DNA of 64,000 nucleotides from JAJOKK01 sp965370555 (GTDB lineage Bacteria > Bipolaricaulota > Bipolaricaulia > UBA7950 > UBA9294). The stretch spans positions 1 to 64,000 of the forward strand of contig CBDUVB010000004.1 in NCBI GenBank assembly GCA_965370555.1, given 5' to 3'. Made by a program: the position numbers and the translations under genes. Position 1 is the stretch's first letter; each line of letters begins with the position of its first letter. This document shows, piece by piece, positions 8,556-16,409 of the stretch. The notes below the pieces were generated by a model. The model was not told where the DNA came from. It made no database searches and was given only the letters and a program-made list of their open reading frames with translations.

Positions 8556-9083
8556 TTACTTCTGTTCTTCGCGTTGTTTTTTAACTTCGCTTAAAACCGC
8601 GGCCAGCTCACGAATCTTCGCCTGAAGCATCATCGCCAAAGCACGCATCGGGCTCTGCAGGAGCATCGCCAACTTCGCCTGCAACTCCTCACGAGAGAGA
8701 AGGGTCGCGTAGCGTTCCACTTCACCTTCTAAGACAAGTGTCCCCTCAAACAGGCCTCCTTTTAGGGTGTAGCGAGGCGCGTAGGCCTTACGACACTCCT
8801 CGGAGAGCTTGAAAGTCAGGACCGGATCGTCGTGTCCGATCGCCACACCGATCGGCCCGGCGAAGAGATCGGCGAATCCTGTCAGGCCTGCCTGTTCCGC
8901 GGCGATTCGCGCCAGCGTATCCTTGACCACGCGGTACTCCAGCCCCTGTTTGGTGAATTTCTCGCGTAGCTTCACCATCTCGTCCGCTGTAAGCCCTCGG
9001 TAGTCGGCAAGGACCAACGAGACGGCTTCCTCGAATAGGTCCTTGAGGCGATCTACTTCCTCTATCTTCGCTTGCGTCGGCAT
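8556..9083 (-). CDS. rplJ: 50S ribosomal protein L10
   Basis: The stalk base protein that anchors L7/L12 dimers on 23S rRNA, 175 residues. The N-terminal domain reads LVLADYRGLTADEMVKLREKF and the C-terminal helix that binds L12 follows residue ~135 (MALL/MMLQAKIRELAAVL). Only 9 bp separate it from rplA, so the usual long L10 leader (the site of L10-L12 autoregulation in E. coli) is absent here; any feedback must act elsewhere in the transcript. Confidence 0.97.
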   Translation of the reverse strand: MPTQAKIEEVDRLKDLFEEAVSLVLADYRGLTADEMVKLREKFTKQGLEYRVVKDTLARIAAEQAGLTGFADLFAGPIGVAIGHDDPVLTFKLSEECRKAYAPRYTLKGGLFEGTLVLEGEVERYATLLSREELQAKLAMLLQSPMRALAMMLQAKIRELAAVLSEVKKQREEQK

Positions 9084-9092
9084 CTTTTTCTC

Positions 9093-9800
9093 CTAATCAG
9101 CTTTCTCTGCGATCTCCGTCACTGCATCGAGATCGAGGACGATCCCCGGTCCCATCGTCGAGGAGATGTGCACCTTCGCTATATATCGCCCCTTGACGCC
9201 CTCCTCGGGGCGATACTCGACCACGCTGCGAATGAATGCGGCGAGATTCTCCTGTAGTGCGCTCGTCTCGAACGACGTCTTACCGAAGATCGAGTGGATC
9301 ACTCCGTAACGATCGCTGCGAAACTCCACCATCCCTTTCTTCAGCTCGCCGATGATCTTTCCAACATCTTTTGTGACGGTGCCCGTCTTGGGGCTCGGCA
9401 TTAACCCGCGTGGCCCGAGGATCTTCCCCAGTTTTCCCACAACGGACATCATGTCCGGAGTCGCGACGACCTTGTCGAACTCGAGCCACCCATCCTTGAT
9501 CTTCTTCGCCAAGTCTTCTCCGCCGACGTAATCCGCACCTGCTTCCTGTGCTTCTGTCTGGGCGGCTCCCTTGACGAAAGCAAGAACGCGCACGCTCTTC
9601 CCGGTTCCGTGGGGAAGGTTGCACGTCCCACGCACGATGACTTGGCTCGCCTTGATCCCCAGGGTAACCACGACCTCAGCCGTCTCGTCAAAGGAAGTCG
9701 TAGCAGAGCTCTTCAGTATTTTGATAGCCTCTTCGAGAGCATATGTTCGGTTTGGCTCAACGAGCGCTACAGCACTCTGATAACGTTTACTGTGTTTCAC
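9093..9800 (-). CDS. rplA: 50S ribosomal protein L1
   Basis: Forms the L1 stalk that helps release deacylated tRNA, 235 residues, normal length. The start SKRYQSAVALVEPNRTY and the signature around MMSVVGKLGKILGPRGLMPSPK (residues ~125-145) are typical. Its ATG overlaps the rplK stop by 4 nt, so the L11-L1 pair is translationally coupled. In many bacteria L1 represses its own operon; I did not identify the mRNA site. Confidence 0.98.
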   Translation of the reverse strand: MKHSKRYQSAVALVEPNRTYALEEAIKILKSSATTSFDETAEVVVTLGIKASQVIVRGTCNLPHGTGKSVRVLAFVKGAAQTEAQEAGADYVGGEDLAKKIKDGWLEFDKVVATPDMMSVVGKLGKILGPRGLMPSPKTGTVTKDVGKIIGELKKGMVEFRSDRYGVIHSIFGKTSFETSALQENLAAFIRSVVEYRPEEGVKGRYIAKVHISSTMGPGIVLDLDAVTEIAEKAD

Positions 9801-10228
9801 GCCTCGACCACCTCAACCCCCATATTCCTTGCCGTTCCTTTGATAATCTCCATCGCCGATTCTAGCTTGTAGGTGTTCAAGTCGGGGAGCTTACGCTCAG
9901 CGATCCGTCTTACCTGTTCGGTCGTGATCTTGGCGACTTTCATCCGGTTCGGCTCAGGAGACCCAGATTGTACCCCCGCGGCCATCTTAATCAACTCCGC
10001 AGCTGGTGGCTGTTTGAGAATGAAACTGAACGTTCGATCCATGTAGACCGAGATCACCACAGGAATGATCACTCCAGCGGTCTCGCCCTTGGTCGCCTCG
10101 TTGAACTTCTTACAGAAGTCCATGATGTTTAGTTTATGCTCCCCCAAGGCCGGGCCGACCGGAGGGGCGGGCGTCGCCTGTCCAGCTGGGATCTGAAGAT
10201 TAATCTTTGCAATTGCGTTCTTCGCCAT
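9797..10228 (-). CDS. rplK: 50S ribosomal protein L11
   Basis: Binds the GTPase-associated centre of 23S rRNA, 143 residues. The proline-rich N-terminus PAGQATPAPPVGPALGEH and the C-terminal rRNA-binding domain ending near MGVEVVEA are diagnostic. Placed between nusG and rplA in the universal order, 19 bp after nusG and overlapping rplA by 4 nt. Confidence 0.98.
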   Translation of the reverse strand: MAKNAIAKINLQIPAGQATPAPPVGPALGEHKLNIMDFCKKFNEATKGETAGVIIPVVISVYMDRTFSFILKQPPAAELIKMAAGVQSGSPEPNRMKVAKITTEQVRRIAERKLPDLNTYKLESAMEIIKGTARNMGVEVVEA

Positions 10229-10247
10229 CTTACCTCCTACCTATCAA

Positions 10248-11339
10248 CTACAGCTTTTCAATCCCATCGAACCCAAGCCGGACCGGGGTCTCACGCCCGA
10301 AGATCTTCACCATCACCGTGACCTCTTCGGCATCCTTGTCGATCTCCTTGACATCACCGGTGAAGTCAGCGAATGGACCTTCCACGATCTCCACCACTTC
10401 GCCGACGGAGAAGTCAACTTCGATCTTCGGCTCACCAGAGGCGATCGGGACCTCCAACAGGCCCGTCTTGCGTTTGATCAGCTTCATCTCCGGACCTTCG
10501 ATCGGGACCGGTTTGAACCGGGAGCCGACGTAACGGACCGCTCCCCGTATCCCGTCGATCAAGGACATCATCTCTTCGATATCGAGCCCCATCCGACCGA
10601 AGACGTATCCCGGAAAGAGGCGGCGCTTCTCGATCCGCTGGATCGTGATCACCCGTTTGTCCTTGTACTCTTTCACCTTGAGGAGCCCGGAGGCACGACT
10701 CGTGATCTGGTCGGCCATTTCGATGGGGTCCCCCTTCTCGAGAGTCATCCCCTTGCGCACCTTCCCATGGTACTTCTCCGGGATCAGTCGCGGCTTCACC
10801 TTCCCATCGGCATACTCAAACGTCACTCTGCGCACCTTGTCCCGCAAGGCGATCTTCCCTGTGTTCGTCACGACAAACTTCTCGTCGCTATCCGATGTGA
10901 GAGGAACCCCGTTTCGGATCTTCTCCCCTACCCGAATATCACGGCGGATCCGTTTCTCATCCGGGATGAGGTACTCCTCCTCGTTTCTGTTCGTCATCTC
11001 GACGATAACCCGCTGCAGAACTTCCACTTCGACTACACGCGCCGCTGCATCCATGTGCCGCGGTGCCTTGCGGGCGATCACCTCACCGCGAGCTATCCGC
11101 TCGTTCGGCTTAGCGACCAAGTCGTACTCATACGGAATCCGGTACTCGGTTCCCGCCCCACGCCGGCTACGGGATGTGATTACCTCCTCCACAGGAACGA
11201 GGAAGAAGGTCTCCTCTTCTCCTACGTGAAAGAGTTCAAACCTCTTCTCCCATTCCCGCTTCCTGATCCGTTCGTTGAGGTCTTCCTTGACCTTCAGCTC
11301 CGAGCCAGCGTAGGTTTGAATCGCGTACCACTTCTTCAT
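10248..11339 (-). CDS. nusG: Transcription antitermination factor NusG with large internal insertion
   Basis: NusG binds RNA polymerase and Rho or the ribosome. I start it at the ATG at 11339 (MKKWYAIQTYAGSE is the family's typical start); an ATG two codons upstream at 11345 is also possible, and an open frame extends to 11408 into secE. From 11339 it is 363 residues against ~180 for most bacteria. The NGN domain begins normally (residues 1-42), is broken by roughly 170-180 extra residues, mostly beta-rich and charged, and resumes at LFPGYVFGRM. The C-terminal KOW domain (FSVGEVVEIVEGPFADFTG) is intact. A comparable insertion is known in Thermotoga NusG. secE lies immediately upstream. Confidence 0.96.
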   Translation of the reverse strand: MKKWYAIQTYAGSELKVKEDLNERIRKREWEKRFELFHVGEEETFFLVPVEEVITSRSRRGAGTEYRIPYEYDLVAKPNERIARGEVIARKAPRHMDAAARVVEVEVLQRVIVEMTNRNEEEYLIPDEKRIRRDIRVGEKIRNGVPLTSDSDEKFVVTNTGKIALRDKVRRVTFEYADGKVKPRLIPEKYHGKVRKGMTLEKGDPIEMADQITSRASGLLKVKEYKDKRVITIQRIEKRRLFPGYVFGRMGLDIEEMMSLIDGIRGAVRYVGSRFKPVPIEGPEMKLIKRKTGLLEVPIASGEPKIEVDFSVGEVVEIVEGPFADFTGDVKEIDKDAEEVTVMVKIFGRETPVRLGFDGIEKL

Positions 11340-11358
11340 CCGCATAATATTATATGTG

Positions 11359-11556
11359 CTAGAGTTCGACGAAGAACCTGAGGATCCCCTGGAGGATCGT
11401 ATCCACACCCCAAATGTAGATCGTCAAGATGATAACGAACAACACGATCAATCCGGTCATAGATATGACCTCATTGCGCGTCGGCCAGCTCACACGGGAG
11501 ACTTCTCCACGGACCCCTTTCAAGAAGTTTGTGATCCTCGCAAGCATCCTTCCCAC
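11359..11556 (-). CDS. secE: Preprotein translocase subunit SecE
   Basis: The small essential subunit of the SecYEG channel, 65 residues with one membrane helix, as in most non-enterobacterial species. The amphipathic segment GEVSRVSWPTRNEVI precedes the single transmembrane helix (GLIVLFVIILTIYIWGV). Position between tRNA-Trp and nusG is the standard arrangement. Confidence 0.96.
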   Translation of the reverse strand: MGRMLARITNFLKGVRGEVSRVSWPTRNEVISMTGLIVLFVIILTIYIWGVDTILQGILRFFVEL

Positions 11557-11587
11557 GTCTCCTTTTTCACCAAAGCTTTTAATGAAG

Positions 11588-11660
11588 CAGGCCCGGGAGG
11601 AGTTGAACCCCCAGCCTTCCGATTTGGAGTCGGACGCTCTGCCAATTGAGCTACGGGCCT
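11588..11660 (-). tRNA. trnW: tRNA-Trp (anticodon CCA)
   Basis: Minus-strand cloverleaf of 73 nt: acceptor AGGCCCG pairs with CGGGCCT, D-arm GCTCAATTGGCAGAGC, anticodon stem TCCGA/TCGGA around loop CTCCAAA, and T-arm GGGGGTTCAACTCCTCC. The anticodon reads CCA. The 3' CCA is not encoded. It sits between rpmG and secE, a common bacterial arrangement. Confidence 0.95.
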
Positions 11661-11677
11661 AGATAAGGTCTAGCGTG

Positions 11678-11842
11678 CTAGACCTCCTTGTGAGCGGTGT
11701 GGTGTCGACACCACTTACAATATTTGTTAAGGTTTAACTTCTCGCGGACATTGTTCTTGTTCCGCTTCGTGTGGTAATTCCGCCGACCGCACTCGCTACA
11801 AGCAAGTGCAACATTGATCACCGTCTCCCCTTTTTTGGCCAT
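11678..11842 (-). CDS. rpmG: 50S ribosomal protein L33
   Basis: I translated this short gene from the ATG at 11842; it gives 54 residues ending in a TAG at 11678. The product begins MAKKGETVINVALACSECG and has the zinc-binding form of L33 with two CxxC pairs (CSEC near 15-18 and CKWC near 42-45). It lies 9 bp downstream of tuf and just before tRNA-Trp, the order tuf-rpmG-trnW-secE-nusG seen in many bacteria. Confident despite its size. Confidence 0.96.
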   Translation of the reverse strand: MAKKGETVINVALACSECGRRNYHTKRNKNNVREKLNLNKYCKWCRHHTAHKEV

Positions 11843-11851
11843 CGCTCTTCC

Positions 11852-13054
11852 TTATTCGATGATCTTGGTGACGACGCCCGCACCGACCGTCCGCCCGCCC
11901 TCGCGGATTGCGAACCGAAGACCGACGTCCATCGCGACGTGGTGGATCAGGTTACCGATGATCTTCACGTTATCTCCAGGCATCACCATCTCCACTCCCT
12001 CAGGGAGCTCGACAATACCAGTGATGTCCGTCGTGCGGAAGAAGAACTGCGGCTTATATCCGCTGAAGAATGGGGTGTGACGCCCACCTTCATCTTTACT
12101 GAGGATGTAGACTTCGCCCTCGAACTTCGTGTGCGGAGTGATCGATTTTGGAGCGGCGATGACCTGTCCGCGTTCGATCTCGTCCTTATCGATCCCACGC
12201 AGGAGGATTCCCACGTTGTCCCCGGCGATCGCGTAATCGAGGATCTTGTTAAACATCTCCAGACTGGTGGCGACGCTCTTCTGGACCTTATCGTGAATCC
12301 CAACGATCTCGATCTCCATTCCCGGAGTGATCTTCCCACGCTCGACGCGCCCGGTAGCGACCGTTCCGCGTCCCTTGATGGAGAAGATGTCCTCGATCGG
12401 CATCAGGAACGGCTTATCCTCCTCGCGATCCGGCAGAGGTATGTATTCGTCTACCGCCTTCATTAGCTCGATCACCGACTGACAGGCTTCATGACTCGGA
12501 TCATCACCGTGTTCCATAGCAGCAAGCGCCGAGCCGCGGATGATCGGGATCTCGTCTCCAGGGAACTCATACTCGGAGAGGAGTTCGCGGATCTCCATCT
12601 CGACAAGGTCGATCAGTTCAGGGTCGTCAACCTGGTCAACCTTATTCAGGTAGACGACCATCGCCGGCACGTTCACTTGCTTCGCGAGGAGCACATGTTC
12701 ACGCGTCTGCGGCATCGGCCCGTCCGAGGCGGCAACGACAAGAACCGCCCCGTCCATCTGAGCGGCCCCGGTAATCATGTTCTTGATATAATCTGCGTGC
12801 CCCGGACAATCGATGTGCGCATAGTGACGGTTATCGGTCTCGTACTCAACGTGTCTGACGTTGATCGTGATACCACGGGCTTTCTCCTCAGGCGCGTTGT
12901 CGATATCCTCAAAGGCCATCGCCTTCGCCTTCTTCCCTTGAGCGGCAAGGATCTTCGTGATCGCCGAGGTCAGCGTCGTCTTACCGTGATCGATGTGTCC
13001 GATCGTCCCAATATTTATATGGGGTTTATCCCTCACAAACTGTTCTTTCGCCAT
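11852..13054 (-). CDS. tuf: Elongation factor Tu
   Basis: GTPase that delivers aminoacyl-tRNA to the ribosome, 400 residues. G1 is GHIDHGKTT near residue 18, the effector loop is KARGITINVRHVEYE, G3 is DCPGHADY, G4 is NKVD and G5 is SALAA. Domains 2 and 3 follow with RGTVATGRVERG and the C-terminal EGGRTVGAGVVTKI. The first gene of the operon after three tRNAs. Only one copy is in the window. Confidence 0.98.
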   Translation of the reverse strand: MAKEQFVRDKPHINIGTIGHIDHGKTTLTSAITKILAAQGKKAKAMAFEDIDNAPEEKARGITINVRHVEYETDNRHYAHIDCPGHADYIKNMITGAAQMDGAVLVVAASDGPMPQTREHVLLAKQVNVPAMVVYLNKVDQVDDPELIDLVEMEIRELLSEYEFPGDEIPIIRGSALAAMEHGDDPSHEACQSVIELMKAVDEYIPLPDREEDKPFLMPIEDIFSIKGRGTVATGRVERGKITPGMEIEIVGIHDKVQKSVATSLEMFNKILDYAIAGDNVGILLRGIDKDEIERGQVIAAPKSITPHTKFEGEVYILSKDEGGRHTPFFSGYKPQFFFRTTDITGIVELPEGVEMVMPGDNVKIIGNLIHHVAMDVGLRFAIREGGRTVGAGVVTKIIE

Positions 13055-13111
13055 TACCTCTTACCTCCTTAACTTGACATAACCAGCCAAAAAAACCTTT
13101 TGCTCACTAAG

Positions 13112-13184
13112 AGCCCGCGATCGGAGTCGAACCGATGACCTCCCCCTTACCAAGGGGGTGCTCTACCGCCTGAGCTACACGGGC
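13112..13184 (-). tRNA. trnT: tRNA-Thr (anticodon GGT)
   Basis: Minus-strand cloverleaf of 73 nt with acceptor GCCCGTG/CGCGGGC (one G-U pair), D-arm GCTCAGGCGGTAGAGC, a five-GC anticodon stem CCCCC/GGGGG around TTGGTAA, and T-arm ATCGGTTCGACTCCGAT. Anticodon GGT reads threonine ACC/ACT. It lies 57 bp upstream of tuf. Confidence 0.94.
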
Positions 13185-13241
13185 GTTCTGGCTGCTCGAA
13201 AATTTCGTCTAGTGTAACCGCAACCCCCAAGGTTTGCCAAG

Positions 13242-13324
13242 TGGAGGGGGAGGGATTCGAACCCCCGTAGGCGTCCGCCAACGGATTTACAGTCCGCCCC
13301 GTTTGGCCACTTCGGTACCCCTCC
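13242..13324 (-). tRNA. trnY: tRNA-Tyr (anticodon GTA)
   Basis: Minus-strand class-II tRNA of 83 nt: acceptor GGAGGGG/CCCCTCC with discriminator A, anticodon loop CTGTAAA (GTA), a long variable arm (TTGGCGGACGCCTA region) and T-arm GGGGGTTCGAATCCCTC. The long variable arm is expected for bacterial tRNA-Tyr. Confidence 0.95.
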
Positions 13325-13340
13325 AGCAAAACCAACAAAT

Positions 13341-13413
13341 AGCCAGCGGCCAGAATTGAACTGGCAACCTACTGATTACAAATCAGTTGCTCTGCCGATT
13401 GAGCTACGCTGGC
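13341..13413 (-). tRNA. trnT: tRNA-Thr (anticodon TGT)
   Basis: Minus-strand cloverleaf of 73 nt: acceptor GCCAGCG/CGCTGGC, D-arm GCTCAATCGGCAGAGC, anticodon stem ACTGA/TCAGT around TTTGTAA (TGT), T-arm GCCAGTTCAATTCTGGC. First transcribed element after the promoter at 13439-13467. The Thr-Tyr-Thr-tuf order parallels the E. coli thrU-tyrU-glyT-thrT-tufB unit without the glycine tRNA. Confidence 0.94.
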
Positions 13414-13438
13414 ACGCTAGACCAATACTCAGCGGCTC

Positions 13439-13467
13439 ATTTTAACGGAGGGCTTGGACCCTGTCAA
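13439..13467 (-). promoter_or_regulatory. Strong sigma70-type promoter of the tRNA-tuf-rpoB operon
   Basis: Minus strand: -35 TTGACA (13467-13462), a 17-bp spacer, and -10 TAAAAT (13444-13439). It is directed toward tRNA-Thr(TGT), whose 5' end is 26 bp beyond the -10 box. The -35 hexamer overlaps the 3' end of the yjbQ gene. A near-consensus promoter is expected for stable-RNA and EF-Tu expression. Confidence 0.8.
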
Positions 13468-13859
13468 GATGCGACCCGAAGCCAGATCTTCCTCTCCCGC
13501 GGACCGTCAAACTCAGCAAGGAAAATTCCTTGCCACGTGCCCAGATAGGGCTTCCCTCCCTCGATAAGGATCTGAATGCTTCCTCCGATAAGGGCGGCCT
13601 TGACGTGCGCGGACGAGTTCCCCTCTGCATGCGTCCAGGCCCGGTGTTCGGGAACGAGTTCTTCCAGGAACGAGTCGATGTCGTGTACCACCGCAGGATC
13701 GGCCCGTTCGTTGATCATCAAGCCTGCCGTGGTATGTGGACAGTAGAGAGTACATATACCCTCTGCCACCCCAAGGCGTGAAACCACAGCCTCTACCGCA
13801 GGGGTGATCTCGACGAACTCAGTCTTCCGATGCGTCGTTACCCTGATCGTTTGCATCAT
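13464..13859 (-). CDS. YjbQ/UPF0047 family protein
   Basis: A small cytoplasmic protein of the YjbQ fold; E. coli YjbQ has weak thiamine-phosphate synthase activity, and the true function is unsettled. Diagnostic strings are TLYCPHTTAGLMINE (His and Thr of the site), a later AHVKAALIGGS and LGTWQGIFLAEFDGPR. I start at the first of two tandem ATGs at 13859; an ATG at 13877 is in frame but lacks a ribosome site. Either start overlaps the 3' end of the CBS-domain gene (about 40-60 nt), so it belongs to the same coupled unit as the EF-G-like gene. Confidence 0.85.
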   Translation of the reverse strand: MMQTIRVTTHRKTEFVEITPAVEAVVSRLGVAEGICTLYCPHTTAGLMINERADPAVVHDIDSFLEELVPEHRAWTHAEGNSSAHVKAALIGGSIQILIEGGKPYLGTWQGIFLAEFDGPRERKIWLRVAS

Positions 13860-14442
13860 GATCTTGCAGCACCGCATCGAGATCAGTGCGCAACCCTTCC
13901 TTGTCCGTCAGGTTCTGCACTCGCAGGATTACCCGATCATAGGTGTCGTCCCGCGCGCCCTGCACCAGGCTCACCAGCTTCACATCGTGACGGTTCAGAA
14001 TATCGAAGATATTGTAGAGGCCTTTTGCACCAGTATCAGTTGGGATCTTAAGAGTGATCCGGGTCCCCTCAAGGCCAACCCCCAGCGCTTGAGCAAGGGC
14101 ACGCAGGATCTCGCTTTGCGAGATAACACCAACTAAGTGCCCATCGTCAACGACCGGGAGGAGGACCAATTGGTTCTCGATCAGGACGAGCGTTGCCTTC
14201 TCCACGGTATCACTCGGACTCACGGCAAAACGCGCCTCGAAACTGGCTCCTTCGACCGGAACATCCCAGTCAGTCACTCCCTTGAGCGCGCCCTTGGTGA
14301 TGAATCCCGCGAGCTTGTTCTCCGCGTCGACGACTAAGAGGAGGGAGAACCCCTTCTCCTCCATCACCTGCTTGACCTCGGAGAGCGGAGCATCCGTCCG
14401 GACGGTTACCGGATCGGAGTGCATGTAGCGACCAACGTTCAT
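13819..14442 (-). CDS. CBS-pair protein with C-terminal ACT-like domain (AcuB-like)
   Basis: A 207-residue sensor protein. Two CBS motifs (residues ~1-60 and ~68-125) open with the typical MHSDPVTVRTDAPLSEV; each binds adenosyl nucleotides in known members. A ~65-residue ACT-like ligand module follows (RITLKIPTDTGAKGLYNIFDIL). The acidic tail ends EGNDASED-like. AcuB proteins of this design are linked to acetoin or acetate metabolism in Firmicutes, but no such genes are adjacent. It overlaps the EF-G-like gene by 4 nt (ATGA) upstream and yjbQ downstream. Confidence 0.82.
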   Translation of the reverse strand: MNVGRYMHSDPVTVRTDAPLSEVKQVMEEKGFSLLLVVDAENKLAGFITKGALKGVTDWDVPVEGASFEARFAVSPSDTVEKATLVLIENQLVLLPVVDDGHLVGVISQSEILRALAQALGVGLEGTRITLKIPTDTGAKGLYNIFDILNRHDVKLVSLVQGARDDTYDRVILRVQNLTDKEGLRTDLDAVLQDHDANDQGNDASED

Positions 14443-16409
14443 TCAGTCTCTTCCTTAGCCTCGGAGATGATCTTATCTTGCAAGTTTGCCGGTACAGACT
14501 GGTACTTCAAGAACTCCATCTGGAACGTAGCCCTCGCTTGGGTCAGCGACTTGAGATCGAGGGCGTAGCTTTGCACCTCAATCAAGGGCACCTCGGCACG
14601 TATGAGTGTCACTCGCCCCAAAGGTTCCATCCCCAGGATCCGTCCGCGCCGACCGTTCAGGTCGCTGATAATATCACCGGTATGATCGTCCGGGACCCGC
14701 ACTTCAAGGGCCATCACCGGTTCGAGAAGACACGGGCTTGCATCGTCGAACGCCATACGGAAAGCGTGCCGCGCCGCCAGCTTGAACGCCAATTCCGAGG
14801 AGTCAACCGGGTGGAATGACCCGTCGAAGACGGCAACGGCAATGTGCGACACCGGATACTTCGCCAGGTTCCCTTCCATCATCGCCTCGACAATCCCCTT
14901 CTCCACTCCAGGGATGTACTGTCCAGGGATCGACGCTCCTTTGATCTCATTGAGAAACTTAAAGTCCTCACCCTTGAGCGGCTCGATGCGGATGACTACT
15001 TCGCCGAACTGGCCACGCCCGCCGGACTGCTTCTTGTGGCGGTACTTGGCGATCGCCTTCTTGCGGATCGTCTCTTTGTAAGGGATGCGCGGCCGGTGCG
15101 TTTCCAACGAGACGTTGTGGCGGTTCTTCAACCGTTCGATGACGATGGAAAGATGGATGTCTCCCATCGCCCACAGGAGCATCTCCTTCGTCACCGGATC
15201 ACGCTCGAACTTGACGGTCGCTTTGGTGGCGGCAATCTCCTTTAACGCACCACTCATCTTCTCCACGTCGGATTGGCTCTTAGGGAGGATCATGCGTGAG
15301 TAGACAGGCTGTGGGAACGCAGGCATCGGGTACGGTTCGCCCTCATGCTGAACAGAGAGGGTGATACCGAGTGGAACGTCCTCTACCTTCCCGATAGCGA
15401 CGATTGCCCCTGCTTCCGCTTGAGGGATCCGCTTCTGTTTAGTCCCATCGAAAGCGTACAGGTCGCGGACCTCCACCTTATGATGCCCCTCGGGGAGAAT
15501 ATAGCACGTGTCTCCTTCCTTCAGCGTCCCTTGAAGGACACGAACGTAGGTAAGACGACCGAGGTAAGGATCGCTTGATAGGTTGAAGACAACTGCTTTG
15601 CAGGGAGCGCCACTCACTTCGTCAGAGACGGGGACGAGGTTCGCAAAGGCCTCCATCAGCCGATCGATCCCTTTGTCCTCGCTGGCAGCACCCCATAGGA
15701 TAGGGATCATCGCTCCGGCAGCGATCCCTTTGGACATCGCGGTGGCAAGCTCAGCGGTGGTGATCTCCTCCTCCTCGAGGAACTTCATCATCAGTTCGTC
15801 ATCGAGGGTGGAGACCTCTTCCAGCAGGAAACCTCGCCACTCCGCAACCGCAGCCTCCAGTTCGGACGGGATCTCCCTCTTCGATTTATCGGCGAAGTAG
15901 AAGGCACGATTCGCCAGCAGGTCCACCACTCCGACAAACTTCCCTCCCTCCCGTATCGGAAGGTCCAACGGGACAAATTTCCCGTCGAAGGACTCGCGTA
16001 GTGAGCCGATAAGTGCCGTGAAATCGACGCCTTCCTTGTCGAGATGGTTGACGAACACAACGGTCGGACGGTGTGCAGCACCTGTGAGCTCCCACGCCCG
16101 TTCCGTCATGACCTCGATCCCCTTCTCTCCGTTGATCACAATCAGGGAGAGATCGCTGACAGGAACAGCTTTATACATCTCCTCGACGAACTCGTCCCCG
16201 CCCGGTGTATCGAGTAGCATTACCGGCGTTCCTTTTATCGTGAACGCCCCAAACCCCATATCGATCGAATAACCACGCTCCTTCTCCTCCTGAGATGCGT
16301 CGAGCGTGATTTGTTCCTTGATACCGCCCTTCCTCAATAGCGAAGTGGCTAGGGTTGTTTTACCGGAACCGGAATGCCCCACCAAGCAGATGTTCCTCGC
16401 TTGCCCCAT
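14439..16409 (-). CDS. EF-G-like translational GTPase (FusA2 type)
   Basis: A 656-residue paralogue of elongation factor G, shorter than true EF-G (~690-700). G1 is GHSGSGKTT at ~residue 10, G3 is DTPG, G4 is the unusual NHLDK instead of NKxD, and domains II-V follow, including the EF-G-like SGGRGQFGEVVIRIEP segment and a C-terminal GRRGRILGMEP domain V. FusA2-type proteins occur beside regular EF-G in many thermophiles and actinobacteria; their role (a variant translocation or recycling factor) is not established. A GGAGGG ribosome site precedes the ATG. The ordinary fusA is not in this window. Coupled to the CBS gene by a 4-nt overlap. Confidence 0.85.
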   Translation of the reverse strand: MGQARNICLVGHSGSGKTTLATSLLRKGGIKEQITLDASQEEKERGYSIDMGFGAFTIKGTPVMLLDTPGGDEFVEEMYKAVPVSDLSLIVINGEKGIEVMTERAWELTGAAHRPTVVFVNHLDKEGVDFTALIGSLRESFDGKFVPLDLPIREGGKFVGVVDLLANRAFYFADKSKREIPSELEAAVAEWRGFLLEEVSTLDDELMMKFLEEEEITTAELATAMSKGIAAGAMIPILWGAASEDKGIDRLMEAFANLVPVSDEVSGAPCKAVVFNLSSDPYLGRLTYVRVLQGTLKEGDTCYILPEGHHKVEVRDLYAFDGTKQKRIPQAEAGAIVAIGKVEDVPLGITLSVQHEGEPYPMPAFPQPVYSRMILPKSQSDVEKMSGALKEIAATKATVKFERDPVTKEMLLWAMGDIHLSIVIERLKNRHNVSLETHRPRIPYKETIRKKAIAKYRHKKQSGGRGQFGEVVIRIEPLKGEDFKFLNEIKGASIPGQYIPGVEKGIVEAMMEGNLAKYPVSHIAVAVFDGSFHPVDSSELAFKLAARHAFRMAFDDASPCLLEPVMALEVRVPDDHTGDIISDLNGRRGRILGMEPLGRVTLIRAEVPLIEVQSYALDLKSLTQARATFQMEFLKYQSVPANLQDKIISEAKEETE

